DNA from: Sthenelais limicola | Lineage: Eukaryota; Annelida; Polychaeta; Phyllodocida; Sigalionidae | NCBI GenBank assembly: GCA_942159475.1 | Contig: OW804098.1 | Location: forward strand, 78,051,178-78,115,177 | DNA length: 64,000 nucleotides | Direction: 5' to 3' | In this document: piece after piece, positions 1 through 12,702 of the stretch | How positions within the stretch are numbered: the stretch's first letter is position 1 | How the letters are laid out: the number at the start of each line of letters is the position of its first letter | The notes under the pieces: generated by a model | The model's database searches: none | Told to the model about the DNA's origin: nothing | Seen by the model: the letters and a program-made list of their open reading frames with translations, nothing else | Made by a program: the position numbers and the translations under genes

Positions 1-1570
1 TTTCCACTTACCCAAGGATTTGGTGGGATATTTTACCGTGGTTTATTACATTCTTCCCCCTTGTGTTCGTCGTGTAGCTGTACACAGAGAAGTTATTTAA
101 GAGAGAGAGGGATATTTATAGGATCATTAATGAATTGATGATATATTTTGCTTATTGGCCATATAGACTATAATATAGTTACACTCTATGTGTTTTATCG
201 GCCATAAAAACTGAAATGGAAGTTGCATGGTGCAAAAGTAGGCCTATCATTTTATGGAAATATTTTATACGATGTCCCTAATGCTAGTCAGTCATTGAGA
301 TCCCGTAGTTGCACCAACAAGATTGAAGAAGCGAAAATTCCCACTTAAAAAAATTGTGAATAAATCACTCAATCACTCAAGCTTTGAAACTAAATCTTGT
401 GTGTCATTTTGGCTTGATTTGTTCTGTTAGAGGATCAGTGAGAGCCAGATTATGACCACGGGAGGGTATAGCTTTCATATAAAATAATGGGCTTTCTTCT
501 TGCTTCATTGTGATAATACTCTTTCTTTCAGAGACCCTGAGATAAGTACCAGTGGTACAGACCCTTTTGCTTTGTTCATGTACAATAGTTGCAGTTATGA
601 CTGCTACATCCCTTCTGCCATTGTCTGGGGCTCCGCCCATTTGAGAGTGCTACCCATTCTCCGCCATTATCGCTCAACTGCATGGCTCAATGCACAATGA
701 CTAAGCAGAAATTTGTCTGAATTACATGGTTTATTCAACCCCCCGATATTCAAGGCACAGCATCCTGATGAAGCAACGCACTTCTCTTGTCATGCTCCGT
801 TGAAGTTCGCCTGCCGGTTGGCTGCACATTTCATGATGCTTCACCACAAGAGATCTGGGTGGAAAGTCAAGGATGGGTCCCTGGAAATTTGATGGCAGAA
901 ATTCCATAGGATACTACCTGAGTTCTATATCTCTTAAATAGCGATGAATTCATTGAAGGTTCCATTGTAACGACAAATGGTATTTATCGAAATTCAATGG
1001 CATTTGATGCGTTGTGTATTGTAATTGAAACAATGCCGCTTTTCAAAGCAGTTATAAAGGTGGTGTCAGTAATTGACGAGAGAGTATGCATTTAGAAAAT
1101 CCAGGTATCCGTATGAAAGATTCGTTTATTAACTTCCAGGGGCTAAGTTTGATGGAGGAATATGGGGAACCATGATACTTTCAAACCAACATCCAAATTC
1201 ATATATTTTAATTAGTACGTTACAAATGACATTTTGTAATAACAGTTCTCACTTGCCTGAAACATTCGTTTTAAAACATTTAGTTCTTACTTAAGTCATC
1301 TAAGCATGAGAGTCATCGCAAAATTGACACACGTAAGCAAAGTTGGGACTTTAACTTCCATGCATGTATTCGCACAAACCTTCTTTTCTGCAACTTTCTT
1401 CTTAGTTACCAATAGAACTCATGGATTATTTCAAAAGAGGAATAATTAAGCTCAATTATGGTCGAGAATTCAATCAACGGGCATTGCAAGTGAGTAAGAA
1501 AACCTTATATAAATTATACGTGTATTCCAGTTGAGAAAGTACGCTTTCTGAGGGTTGATTAGGCCAAAAG
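1..1570. other. No gene recognised
   Basis: AT-rich DNA. Short open frames around 404-700 overlap each other on both strands and show no domain, splice context or repeat similarity that I can recognise. Nothing else is supported here. Confidence 0.5.
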
Positions 1571-1883
1571 AAATAGGTGTGTTTCCGATTTACCCCCCCC
1601 CCCCTACCTAGAAAACCTTCCGCTACCTATCCCCCCCCACCCCACCCCACCCTACCTAGAAAACCTTCTGCTGCCTAATTTTTTTTTAATCATATCTTAC
1701 TTTTTTTTTTATAAAAGCAGGAAAACGGGTTTTCCTAAACCAGAACTCAAAAAGCACATTTCCCATGTTTAAAACAACTATTGTTATAAAATAGACATTC
1801 CTGGGAGGTGGTTTCCTAAAAAAAAGTTACCCCCCCCCCCCCTACCTAGTTTTCAGCCAGATAAATCGGAAACACACCTATTT
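1571..1883. mobile_element. MITE-like element, 313 bp, perfect 22-bp terminal inverted repeats
   Basis: The first 22 bases (1571-1592, beginning AAATAGGTGTGTTTCC) are the exact reverse complement of the last 22 (1862-1883). The interior is non-coding and carries C-runs next to repeated CTACCTAG words (1592-1620, 1640-1665, 1830-1850). Size, perfect termini and lack of coding capacity fit a non-autonomous DNA transposon. A target-site duplication is not clear, so the superfamily is not assigned. Confidence 0.7.
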
Positions 1884-4800
1884 GTGTTGGCGTATAATTC
1901 ATCATGGCAGTGCATTAATGTTTACATGTATTTCCTTAACACTATCCCTAATGCTAGCTAACTTGCATCTGTTGGTCGGTATCATCAGTACAATTAGTGT
2001 CAATTAATGAGCATGAAAGTGGAATAATTTAATTGACTTAAAGTTTTTTTGGTGATATTTTCACCATTCATCATGTTGAAACAACACACACTCGATCTTG
2101 TCGGGTATCAAGACGGATATGACTAACATTGAGAGACTTCTGGTGCCCTGTTTAGTGTATAATTCCGAAGCGAAGCCTTAGGCGGTTATAGCCTCCGGAC
2201 CGTTCAAGATAGTGTCTAATAGACTATGCTCAAATCCTTAACTGCACCATGAGAAATTCTTGCCCCTCCTTCCATGCTCCATTTAGGTATTGTTCTTGAA
2301 GGTGTAAGTTGAGTTTGGGGAAAGGCCATTATGACTAATGAAACAAAAAATGCCTTTGCTAGAATTAATATAATGGATAAATAATAGCCAATGTAATTCC
2401 CATTTTACATTTGAAATGTAGACTTTGTCTCCACCAATTTGCCAAAACCTTTCATAACTGAATATATTCATGTGAATATAATTAAACTTCATATCATACT
2501 CTCTTTTTTAAACAGTCTTTGGCCTGTACCAAGTCCCATATATATTCCAATCGCTGGCATCTCATCTAAAGTAAAACTTTGCATTGCAATGTATATTCTA
2601 TATATTTTATTAATCTTCTTTCCTTTGTTTTTGCTAGGGCGTATATGCCTATACAATAATACATAAAGCTGTACATATAATTTTAATTGAGAGGACAGTA
2701 CTGACAGTCACCAACTCGTGTAATTTAAATAATCTGTGTTCATATTGCCCTTCTATAGAAGAGGCATAATAACATCCGAATGAATACAAAAAAATGCTGT
2801 CACTTACAGTACTCCAAGAAATGTTGAAATCTTAATGCTTTGTGCATACTCAGGTACCACGAAAACCTTACAACTTTATTTTCATATTTATGCTATTCCG
2901 TTAAAAAAAATTAACATATTTAGTAAAGCAACCATATTTCTCCCAACAAAAATCCTGAATGTTTTGATATAAAATAACTATAAATTTACAACCTTTCTCG
3001 AGGCTTTTGACGGTTTGTGAATTATTGGCGACCAAAATCACAAGAGAATAGATATGTTCTTTACACAATATTAATTTCAAGTAGTGGTAATAATCTGAAA
3101 CGGCGACAATAATGCTTTTATAAACCCATCAGCTAATAGGGTTCTATGTTAGTGATGCTTACACATTGGAGCTAAGTACCACCAGACACAATTAATTTTC
3201 AGATGGATCAATAGATTGTCCACTTCCTGGGAATGCACTTTCATCTGACATATTCCACAACAAACCAACCACTACAATCTTCTCGTGACAATAGGTACCA
3301 TACGGTGTCGCGAGTTACAACCCTGGAGATGAAACAAGCACTCTTCATAGTTACGTTTGATAAAAAGAGACGATCTTCATTTTACTGACAATTACCCAGT
3401 CACATGCTTAGAAAACATATTGCCAGGACTAGAGCTAATGAAAATAGAACCAGATTATGATTCAAAACTCCTGCTTCTTTCCAAACCCAAGGGGCCAACA
3501 AATGCAGGAATCCCATTAAATAGATGTGTTTTGATTATATCTGAGTAGGTCCTAGTCCCTACCAGCTAAGCTCAACCTTACACATTTGCTTGCTCCCATT
3601 TTCATTGTTCTATATTACAGAGGGCTTGGATAAAAAATGGGTTCCCTTCGGGTGTGAGTAGTGAGGGTGCAGGTGTGAGATGTGTACCTACATCGGTGGG
3701 CGACAATGGGGGTGGTCACCTCAGTACCTGTGGGCTTGCCAAAGGTTATGTTTACATGGTAACAATGGCACACCTGTCTGCTCTATTGCTTTTCCTTTAC
3801 CACTCCAGTATCCAACGCTCGCATGAATAATTTAAATAATATACAATGCTTGCTTCCGCCCTGTATTAAGACCACGGAATCTAGTGCCATTTATATCAGA
3901 TCCTATGTACATATATATGCGTGGTCCAATCATTCAATATGTGGGCGATATAAAAGGCGGTCATTGTAGATAAGATAATTTCAAAATTCGGAATGGAATG
4001 GTTAAGAAAATTGGATAATTGGATTCTTATCAGGGACACTAACATTGACGGCATAATTGTACATCTGAAATCTTTTATCAACGTATCATGTTTAGTGCAG
4101 CCTATTCTTGGAGGCTTATGGGCATGAACACCATAACGAATTTTCATTATACTATATCAAATATATCACTATTAACTATCTATCGCACTGTAACATCTTC
4201 TTTTGTTAGTACTTTCGACACCAAATGTTGACCAAATACTGTGCCCGGATCAATCTGTTGATGTGCTTTTTTTAGGAAGGGCGAAATAATATCGATAATT
4301 AAATATATATTATACGTTAATTTGGAATTAGCAATCCCTTTAAAATATTACCCGCAAAAAGACGTGAATACGAATTTTAAACTGTTAAAAGCTGGGCACC
4401 ACGGCATAATGTGAATTAATCAGTATTCTGCTGCTGTTATATAATTTTCCAAGAATTTGAAGTCGAATCGGCTGAGAGAAACCGAGCGGTGGTGAGCGAA
4501 AATAGTGACGTCACGTATAACAGGAATGGATTTCGGCGGGGCTCCGAAATGTTAATGTAAATTATGAACCCCTGCAGCAAAAAACAACCAGACAAAACCC
4601 TCCAAAATTTGGTCCAAAGACTCTTCGATGAGTTGGAAAAGAACGGAACAAAAAGTATAAAATCTTTACTTCTTGGCCGGTGTTAACTGGGAGTGCAATT
4701 TTAGTAGTAATATCTATCTAACAGATTGTTTCTTTCGTAGCGGTACATTCTAAGTGGTTGGGGAAATTACTATCACCCCTATTATCATTGATTCTTATTG

Positions 4801-5719
4801 ATATATTTTACTAAACCAGAATGCAACAATTTGAGTGGCTTTAGAATTTGTCATTTTAAAATTTTGTGTGTGATATTTTAGCCATTTTCAAGATGATGCC
4901 ATTAAACTAATGTTTATATTCTAAAAAATCGTATAAACAATAAACATCTATTACTCTGCTGTATTAGGCATAAGACGGTCAGTATGCATTGCATCTAGGC
5001 ATCTGGCACTACTGACACTGGTCTTGAACCTGCTATTCTACATGTGTGAGCGTACTTATAGGTAGTGGCGCCGACCAGTGCTTCACAGATGAACCATTTT
5101 CAAAGGTAGGCTTGGTTGTGTCACCCCAAGCAGGAGCCGAGTGTGCCGGCGAGTGTGATAACTGGCACCTTAGCGTTTTCCCCAGAAAATAGTTACCGTA
5201 TAGGTGATTCCTAATCTATTTTCAAATTCGGGGTGCAATATCTTTCTGTACTGCTTTGCAACCAAACAGAACGAATAAGAAACAAACTGATTTACTCCGG
5301 AACCCTACTAAGATGTATATTTTCTACTGGAGTATTCAGACGGAGGAGATGTGGTAATCAATGGCTATATAATATACATGTATTCAAAATAGCCAGCGAT
5401 TCTGAGAGCTGATATTACTTTTTTTAAAAAGTCCACAACCTAATATTTCTTCAGCGATTGTTATTACAACGTACCTGAATAATAAGAAACGGTTTTATTT
5501 TGCAATGCAAAGCTAACTATTTTTCATTTTATTCACAATCAGCCCTTATTATAATTGAAAGTATAATATCAGACCCCAAGCCACCAGTTTGCAACAAGAA
5601 ATTGATCACTGATAATTGTAAAGGAATGATGTATAATGAAATGCACTTGCATCGCAGTTTGATATGTTGCATAAGGCAAAATAATATTCAGTCGAAGAGG
5701 TAGTAATATTGTCATAAAG
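1884..5719. other. No gene recognised
   Basis: AT-rich DNA with only short, unconvincing open frames (for example 2439-2666 +, 3357-3548 +, 3896-4147 -). I see no exon-like frame flanked by good splice sites and no repeat with clear ends. Confidence 0.45.
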
Positions 5720-5989
5720 CCAATAGATATCATCTTTGGTGTGGAGATAACGAATACCAATTCGAAAATAATTTATTGGATAATTTTGCAGATAAAATCA
5801 TTTATCTATAGACAGAAGTTGTTCGCAGCAGGATGTGTAGACATGCTTTCAGCAATGTACGAATTACGAATGAGATGTAATGTAGTGTTATATGCCTTCA
5901 ATTTTAAGCTGGTTAACAAAAATGAAAAGGTATTATGGCGGCGAATAGCCGAGGATATTGCAGAAAACATTATCGTACCAAAAAAGTGA
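5720..5989 (+). pseudogene. 3'-terminal fragment of a Tx1/L1-like LINE ORF2
   Basis: The plus-strand frame reads ..DIIFGVEITNTNSKIIYWII.. and continues with LQIKSFIYRQKLF. The C-terminal part of the minus-strand LINE at 6221-6802 has DIIFGIRTDNNN followed by WIILQMKAIIQRQKLF. These are clearly the same part of the same protein family. Only about 90 residues remain and they end in a stop codon, so this is a 5'-truncated copy. Its 3' end lies about 15 bp from the 3' end of the oppositely oriented LINE. Confidence 0.75.
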
Positions 5990-6220
5990 TCTAGCTTTCT
6001 TTTCTTCTTTTTTTTTGAAACATGATTTTATTCAGCTTATCAACAAAACTTCTTCCTCACCTCGAGCTTATACATCTAAAATTACATAGCTCTTTCCTGC
6101 TTGTTCAAATAAAGGAATATTTTGACCCAGATCTTTTGGGTTGCGAAATATACACATTGTTATCATGTGACTCTCAATATGACTGACTCTTAGAGTTTCA
6201 ACTTGTTAACAGGAACATTT

Positions 6221-7572
6221 TCATGTTTTTTTTTGTTCTTTTTTATTTTTAAGCTTTAGCCATATTTCTTTGGTTTCGTTGCTTACATTTTGGGTCTTAT
6301 TTTGATACAATATTATTTTACTCTTCATTGCCAGCTCAGATATTATCATTTTGAATGTTAACACGCCTTCGTGGAACAATTTTTGCCTTTGTATTATGGC
6401 CTTCATTTGTAATATAATCCAACCTATTACTCTGGCATTATTATTATCTGTTCTTATCCCAAAAATAATATCACTTGCATTTATATCCATTTTAGTTCCA
6501 TTTTTTTTAAGAATCATTTTGTCTCCATTTGTTCTATTCAGGTAACCTGTTGATTCAATAAAAAGGAATACTTCTTGCCACATTGCTTTTGTTTTCTTAC
6601 ATTCTACGAAGAAATGTATTATGTCATCATCGTATCTACAGAAAGAACATTTTTTCTTCTCTATTATTCCCATGTTTTTTAGTTTGACATTGCAGGTAAT
6701 GTAAAACACGGTATTGTAATGCATGGATTCTTGATTCTTTGGTAACAGCATAAGGGTTATAGAACACTTTTTTCCAATCAATTGCATTAAACTCTTTATC
6801 ATCTAGATTTAGAATATTTTGCCATTCATATATCTTTTCCCATTTGGGTTTTCTTTTAGCAACTAGAGCATTATATAACATTTTTGAACTCGCATTTTTT
6901 ACATCGATCTTTTCATTTTTTTATTTCTATTTCTATTACATCCTTAACAGGGTTTTGGATGTTGTTACGAAGTGTATTCCACCACTCTATAGGCACAGCT
7001 TTTTCTATGATATTTCTTGGTAAGTATAAATTGGTGTTGTATTCCTTTTGGAATTCTTTTTCCGACATTAATTCACCTCTATCATTTAATATGTCTCCAA
7101 TTACTTTAATTCCAAGATTTTCGCCTCTTTCCCATCCGATGGGGATTTTTTTAACAACAATTAATTTGTTTCCCCATAGCCTTTCTTTTCTGATTTGATC
7201 CACACTAGTTGGTTTTTGTGAGAAATAGTATTTATTCCAAATATCAAAGACTTCCTCATAAAATTTGTTCAATGCATGACCAGGTTTATTTCTTATCAAG
7301 AAAATATTTTCAATTGATTTTCCCTGATCTTGTTCGAGAATTTTAAACCATGATGAATTACTGTTCTCTATCATCCTTTGAACCCATTTTAACCTGTTCG
7401 TCTCAATTATTTCTTTTATGCATCTCAGATTTAGGCCACCGTTCTGACAATTCTGTGCTAAGAAGTCAGTACTTATTTTATTAGATCCTCCTTTCCATAT
7501 GAAAACATTATTATGTTTTCCTGCCTGGTATTTTCTATCTCTTTTTGTTTTTTTGGGTCTATATAAACGCAT
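6221..7572 (-). pseudogene. LINE ORF2 C-terminal region, frameshifted
   Basis: Three overlapping minus-strand frames (7572-6913, 6881-6636, 6802-6221) continue the RT polyprotein. The first has NGGLNLRCIKEIIETNRLKWVQRM, the usual post-RT region of L1/Tx1 elements. The last contains a Cys-X2-Cys-X7-His-X4-Cys motif (CSFC..HFFVEC), the standard C-terminal zinc motif of these LINEs, followed by the DIIFGI..WIILQMK block. At least two frame changes separate the pieces. Confidence 0.75.
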
Positions 7573-9041
7573 GATAACGTATGTTGAACCAATGGTAGTA
7601 CAAAAACATTCGAGACCAATATTCGACCCTTAATTGTCAAGGATCTGTACCTCCATGCATTTATTACATTTTTTATTTTTTGCACAAGATCAACCGTATT
7701 TATTAGAGATAGTTTTGTTTCACTTCTTGGCGACATAAGGGTGACCCCTAGAATTTTTATTTCTTTCTCCCAGTTTAGTTCTAATACCTTTCTATTAGAC
7801 AGTACAACATTTCCAACTCTGAAGCCTTTTGATTTTTTGGCATTAAGTTTTAGACTAGTTGCTAAATAGAAGTCATCTATTTTTCTAAGGCATTTCACTA
7901 GGGATATTTCATTCTTTACCATGAGAGTGCTGTCGTCTGCGAACTGTATTATTTTATTCTCATATCCTCCTATTTTTATTCCTTCTATCTCACTATCATT
8001 TCTCAGGCTTTCTGCTAGCTTCTCTACTATCATCGTGAATAAATAAGATGAGACTGGGTCTCCCTGTTTAACTCCCCTTCTTATGTCGAACCAGTTGGAT
8101 ATATGACCATTGTTCGAAAAGGCAGCTTTAGAATTCTCTAATAAACATTTTATCCACGATCTGAAAGTGTCGCATATATTATGGGAGATTAAGACTTTTT
8201 CTAAGAAGGTCCAGCTGACTGAATCGTACGCTTTGGAGAAGTCCAAAGCTACTATTAGTCCCTTCTGTTGATTTTTTTCCAGATAAGAGATAGTGTCATC
8301 AATCTTTCTGACTGCTGTGCCTATATATCTTCCATGAATAAAGCCAAATTGATCTTCTTTTATCATATCTGTAATATGCATTTTTAGTCTTGATGTAATA
8401 GTTTTAGATATAATTTTATAGTCAACGTTGAGTAACGTTATTGGTCTCCAATTTCCCAGATCTTCTAGATTTTTATCTTTTTTGGGTATGACACTTATTA
8501 TTCCTCTTGACTGACTTTCAGATATTTTTCCCTGAGATAGATTGAAATGCATCATATTAATAAACATTTGATATATCGCATACCAGAAAAACCTAAAAAA
8601 CTCGACAGTAAACCCGTCACATCCTGGTGACTTGTTATTTTTCATAGACAATATAATCTTTTTAACTTCCTCTTCTTCAAAGGGGCGTATTAATATATCA
8701 TTATCTATTTCGTCTAGTTCATATATGTTTTCTCCTCTCATAAAGGTTTCTGCGATCTGTTCATCTATCTTAAACTCGGTGTATAATTCTTTATAGAATT
8801 TTTCACCCTGTTTCAATATTTCTTTTTTACCAGTTTTTAAAACACCATTTACCTTCAATTGATTAATGATTTTTTTTTCTGCCTGGTATTTTTCTAGTAC
8901 ACAGAAATATTTTGTAGGCTTTTCCCCTTCGATTGCCCACCTTGCCCTGGATCTTATTAGGGCTCCTTGGGCTGCATTTAACTCAGCTATTTTCTTCTCA
9001 TTTAATATATTCTTTCTTTCTTCTTTTTCTTCTTCTGACAT
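7473..9041 (-). pseudogene. LINE ORF2 reverse transcriptase segment
   Basis: A 522-residue open frame with a complete RT core. It shows IPKKDKNLEDLGNWRPITLL (fingers), DQFGFIHGRYIG, VALDFSKAYDSVSW (motif A with catalytic Asp), RRGVKQGDPVSSYLF (motif B) and QFADDSTLM (motif C, catalytic FADD). The NWRPITLLNVDYKI wording is typical of the L1/Tx1 side of LINEs rather than CR1 or RTE. The frame starts at an internal ATG because the 5' part of the element is gone. It runs into a frame change near 7480-7570, after which the protein continues in another frame. The RT core looks intact but would be made only as a fragment. Confidence 0.85.
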
Positions 9042-9197
9042 TATTTTTGTTTTTCCTTGACTTCTATGATTTTAGAACTGTATATGCCCAGATGGCAGGT
9101 CTCAGAAATAAAGTCGTTTGTAAATAAAAAGGTCATACCCATGCATGTTGCCTTATTTCTTTATTCATCTTAAGAATTAAGAATTATGATATATGCA

Positions 9198-9583
9198 TGT
9201 CGGGATTCAAGATATGTGAAGGCAAGCCCTTGCCGGAATATAGCTACGGTGAGGCCACGCCCCTTTGTTTGTGTACGGTTGCCAACTATGTGTCGGGGCT
9301 CGACCAATAGGAGCGCAGCAAGATTGAACTATTCACATTAACTGCCACTCCTCCTTCATTGCTTGGGTCGTACAGACCCCCATTGTGTGTCGACAGTGAA
9401 CAATTTTGAACTTTATGTCTGTTCTTATGGTGGAATAAATATTCTATGTTCGCCAAACCTCTCCGTCATGTTGTTTATAATAGTTGAACTAATATTATAT
9501 TATTATTCAATGTATATCGATGATTAATTGCCTCCCCCGACAGTCTATCTGAATAATAATGTCCCCGCTCTCTGGACGCTACA
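9198..9583 (+). repeat. Candidate solo LTR (or 5' LTR) with primer-binding-like sequence
   Basis: The stretch begins TGTCGGG and ends GCTACA, contains AATAAA near 9432, and is followed 2 bp later by TGGTGGCGCC, which resembles a tRNA primer-binding site. No second copy and no internal retroviral ORF is seen nearby. It would therefore be a solo LTR or a severely deleted element. This is a structural guess and the ends could be wrong. Confidence 0.35.
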
Positions 9584-10459
9584 GCTGGTGGCGCCGCCTT
9601 AATATAATGATCTCCCAGGCCAACTCCCCAGCCGAAGAAATATTAACATCTAGATCAACGTATTTAATTGATGAGATTTAAAGCAGAAGCTACACATTGA
9701 TCTTTAAATAACTTTAGTATAATAACTAGAGCTTGTGCTTCTAGTCTCCTCCTTCTTATTCTCCCTACTCTTTCGTGGAGGGCGGGGAGAGTCCTTAGGC
9801 TTAGCAAACTCTTCCTCCTCTGCATCCTTCTTAGAACCCCCCCTTCTGCTTCTTCAACTTAGCAAGTCATTATTGACTTTCAATTATTTTAATTTGCCCA
9901 TATAGTAACAGAACTCATCTCCCTCTACCAGCAAGGTCGCACCCTAACATTCTAATTCTTTTATATAGCTATACACTAGCTCGACTTACCTTCACAGACT
10001 ACAACATCATTCTCCTTTATTACACCCCCAAAATCAATAAAAGAAATCAATAAATCAAAATAAAAGAACTAATTTCAGTTTTCCATCATTTTGTATGCAT
10101 TTTGCGAAACATGAAGAAAATAGTCCCTCTGGCTCTGCCGCTTCGGCAATCTAGCGAGTCACGCTACTTGTCAGTCAGAGCTCTACCTCTGCTCTGGTCA
10201 GACCAACAATCTACATGGTAATTTCTTATCACAGAAAATGGTCTGGATCGTTCCAAAGATCAAGAATGGGACCTTCCCTTACTAACAAAGCATCATTGGG
10301 AATTGAATTGTATAAAGAGATTAAACTGCAGGGATCTGGTAGCGAATCGGACACACCATTTGTCAGTCTATGCTAAAGTTCCTGTGAGAGTTATCTTGCA
10401 TCAGCAGGCAGGCCTTCACGCTTCATTTATTCCCATTCTACATCGATATACTTAGCAAA
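9584..10459. other. No gene recognised
   Basis: Non-coding sequence between the candidate LTR and the Ngaro-like element. The GC-richer part at 10130-10450 may be a remnant of the deleted 5' part of that element, but I cannot align it to anything. Confidence 0.4.
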
Positions 10460-11453
10460 ATCGCATTTCTACATACGCTGCACTGGAAGCCCAGCTTACC
10501 ATGATCCAACTGCTGCGATTTCTGGGCTTCCGCATGTCGTGGAAGAAAGTTTCTCCCCCGTCAACTACCACTATATATTTGGGGATAAGTGTTGATTCTG
10601 TTAAGATGGAAATGAGACTGCCTGCGGATAAACTGACTAAACTTGTGTGCCTTCTTAAAAAGTCAGTGAACAGGAAATCGATCACCAAGAAACAGCTGGA
10701 GAACTAAATGGTTATCTATCACACTGCGCGCATGTAGTACGCGGTGGCAGGATATTCTCCAGGAGGTGTTACGCCCTGTACAAGGTTATGGTGTTGAAAT
10801 CTACAAAGTTCCTCCCCATCTCCCCAGGAATGAGTGAGGATTTGAGGTGGTGGTTGGAATTTTGCAAAGAATTTAATGGCAAATCCCTCATTGTGTCAGA
10901 AAGTAACCCTGTTCATCTCGTCACCGACGCTTCTCAGAAGGGATACGGCTCCTACTTCGGGTCTGATTGGATCATGGGTGCTTGGGATGGCCAGGTTTCC
11001 TTTGAACTCGACTCGTCTTGCAACTATGTGCAGCCTAGCCCCGTCATACCAGCTCATGACAGCACAAATATTAATGTACTAGAACTATGGGCAGTTGTTG
11101 CAGCTATCAATCGCTGGGCTGAGGATATGAAGGACTCAGCAGTGCTAGTTTTTACTGATAACATGCAGGTCTTCTATATGCTGAGTAATGGTGCAAGTGT
11201 TAACGACACCTGCATGACATGGATCCGTCAGCTTTTTTGGCTCTCTATGAAATTTAACATTACCTTCCTCCCCAGATATATCAACACAAAAGCTAATTTG
11301 GTGGCGGATACTTTATCCAGATTGGGCTATAAGTTTTCATGGCCAGCAGCTATCCCTACTATCTATAATTCCGGCCTTTGCTGCAGAAATAAGCTTATTA
11401 ATGTTTTGTCTTCTAGGCCTACTCCAGCTGTCGGCCAAAGCACGCAGCTTTAG
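10460..11453 (+). pseudogene. Ngaro-like RT (C-terminal end) plus RNase H
   Basis: From about 10460 the frame reads AALEAQLTMIQLLRFLGFRM, then a YLGISVDSVKMEMRLPADKL block, the usual end of a DIRS-group RT. The RT active site just upstream is corrupted. A stop at about 10705 is followed by a one-base-shifted continuation (LNGYLSHCAHVVRGG..) into 10788-11453. That part carries the RNase H signatures HLVTDASQKGYGSYFG, NINVLELWAVVAAI, FTDNMQVFYMLSNG and ADTLSRL, in the DIRS order. Inactive by truncation and frameshift. Confidence 0.75.
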
Positions 11454-12346
11454 ACAAGACTCTGTGTCGTCCAAGACCAAGAAGCTTAGGAATCGCCAGT
11501 GGAAGTGCTATCTTAAATTCTGTCGTCGTTATTCCCTTTCCCCACTCCCATGTGAACCTAAACAGGCTGTGTGTTACATGTCTTTCTTATCGAACTACAT
11601 GAAGCCTTCTTCCATTCAGGCGTATTATCAAGCCGTGATTTTCTTCCATGTAGTCGAAGGATTGGAGCCAGTGAGACTGTCTCACCCCTGTCTGAAGGCT
11701 ACGTTCGTGGGCATTCAGAGAGTATATGGGTCGCAGAAGTCGCAAAAAATCCCCTCTGCTTCCCCATCATTTAAGAGCCGTGGCAAAAGTTGTAAGTCCT
11801 TCTCAGGACTTGGAGAGACTTACGTTTACAGCGGCCATCTTCATGTTTAGGACACTCCTAAGGGTGTCTCACATCGTTTCTTCTCCCCACACCCTTACTA
11901 GGGGCGACATCAGGTTCTTCGAATGGGGACTTTTGGTGTGTGTTCGCTCGTCAAAGACTTCGTCGGTTTCTTCTAAATCAGAGTACATACCAGTCTCATA
12001 TCTTCCAGACAAGGAAATCTGCCCTGTGTACCACATAAGGAAGCTGTTTTCTCGCTGGCCTGCGGCCTCAAGTGCTCAGTTATTCTCATCACATGATGTA
12101 AAAAATTTATCTTATCTTCAATTTTCCAAGTGTTTATCCGTCTTACTTGATAAGGCCGATGTGAAAGGTAACAATGTGTCCCACTCACTTCATAGGGGTG
12201 GCGCGACTTTTATGTCCCAGCAAGGGTTTTCTATGACTGACATTAAAGGCCGAGGCCTTTGGAGGTCGGCATGTGTAGAGGAATATCTTCAGCCGACAAT
12301 CTACCACAAGTTGTGCCAGGACAAGAAGTGTGCCGGGCTAGTATGA
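11401..12346 (+). pseudogene. Ngaro-like tyrosine recombinase, frameshifted
   Basis: Two overlapping frames (11401-11850 and 11726-12346) make one recombinase. The N-terminal core-binding part is in the first (SSKTKKLRNRQWKCYLKFCR, NYMKPSSIQAYYQAV). The catalytic part is in the second: the first Arg in FRTLLRVSH, the His-X-X-Arg box in HSLHRGGATF, and a downstream W..Y region ending near VEEYL. The frame change lies around 11760. The coding region overlaps the end of the RNase H frame and stops 18 bp before the B1 repeat, as expected for Ngaro elements. Confidence 0.75.
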
Positions 12347-12363
12347 CAGTTCTTTGGCGAGTT

Positions 12364-12472
12364 GGATTCAATAAACCCCCTGGGTTCTGCCCGAACTGCC
12401 CTTCTGCCTTGACTTATCTATATTATGTGTTATTGATGTGTTCTATTCAGTGGACTGACGCGACTAGTATAT
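12364..12472 (+). repeat. Split direct repeat B1 of the Ngaro-like element
   Basis: 109 bp starting GGATTCAATAAACCCCC and ending GACTAGTATAT. It matches 12703-12811 with about one mismatch. It contains an AATAAA that could serve as polyadenylation signal. Confidence 0.8.
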
Positions 12473-12702
12473 GTGGCAGCGACCTCCCCGAGAGTCGCTA
12501 GATATATCTAGGAGACCAAGTCCATGGTAACTGTCTGTGACGTCACCCCAGATTCAGGGGGCGTGACGCAAGAGAGCGTCCAACTTACGAACTGGTCAGT
12601 CACCAACGGTCATCACACCTCCACCGAAGGGAAAAAATTTTTCTTTAAAAAAGACATTGACATTGACATTTACATTGATTGAATTTATGAACCAATATGT
12701 TG

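Larger units (their letters stand above)
6003..9060 (-). mobile_element. 5'-truncated Tx1/L1-like non-LTR retrotransposon (LINE)
   Basis: The minus strand holds an ORF2-type polyprotein in several overlapping frames (9041-7473, 7572-6913, 6881-6636, 6802-6221). In order they give a reverse transcriptase, a thumb/connection region and a C-terminal cysteine-histidine motif. At the 3' side, an AATAAA (on the minus strand near 6030) is followed by an A-run (the T-run at 6008-6016 on the plus strand), the expected LINE tail. No endonuclease domain is found upstream of 9041, so the 5' end is missing. Frame changes show that it is no longer autonomous. Confidence 0.85.
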
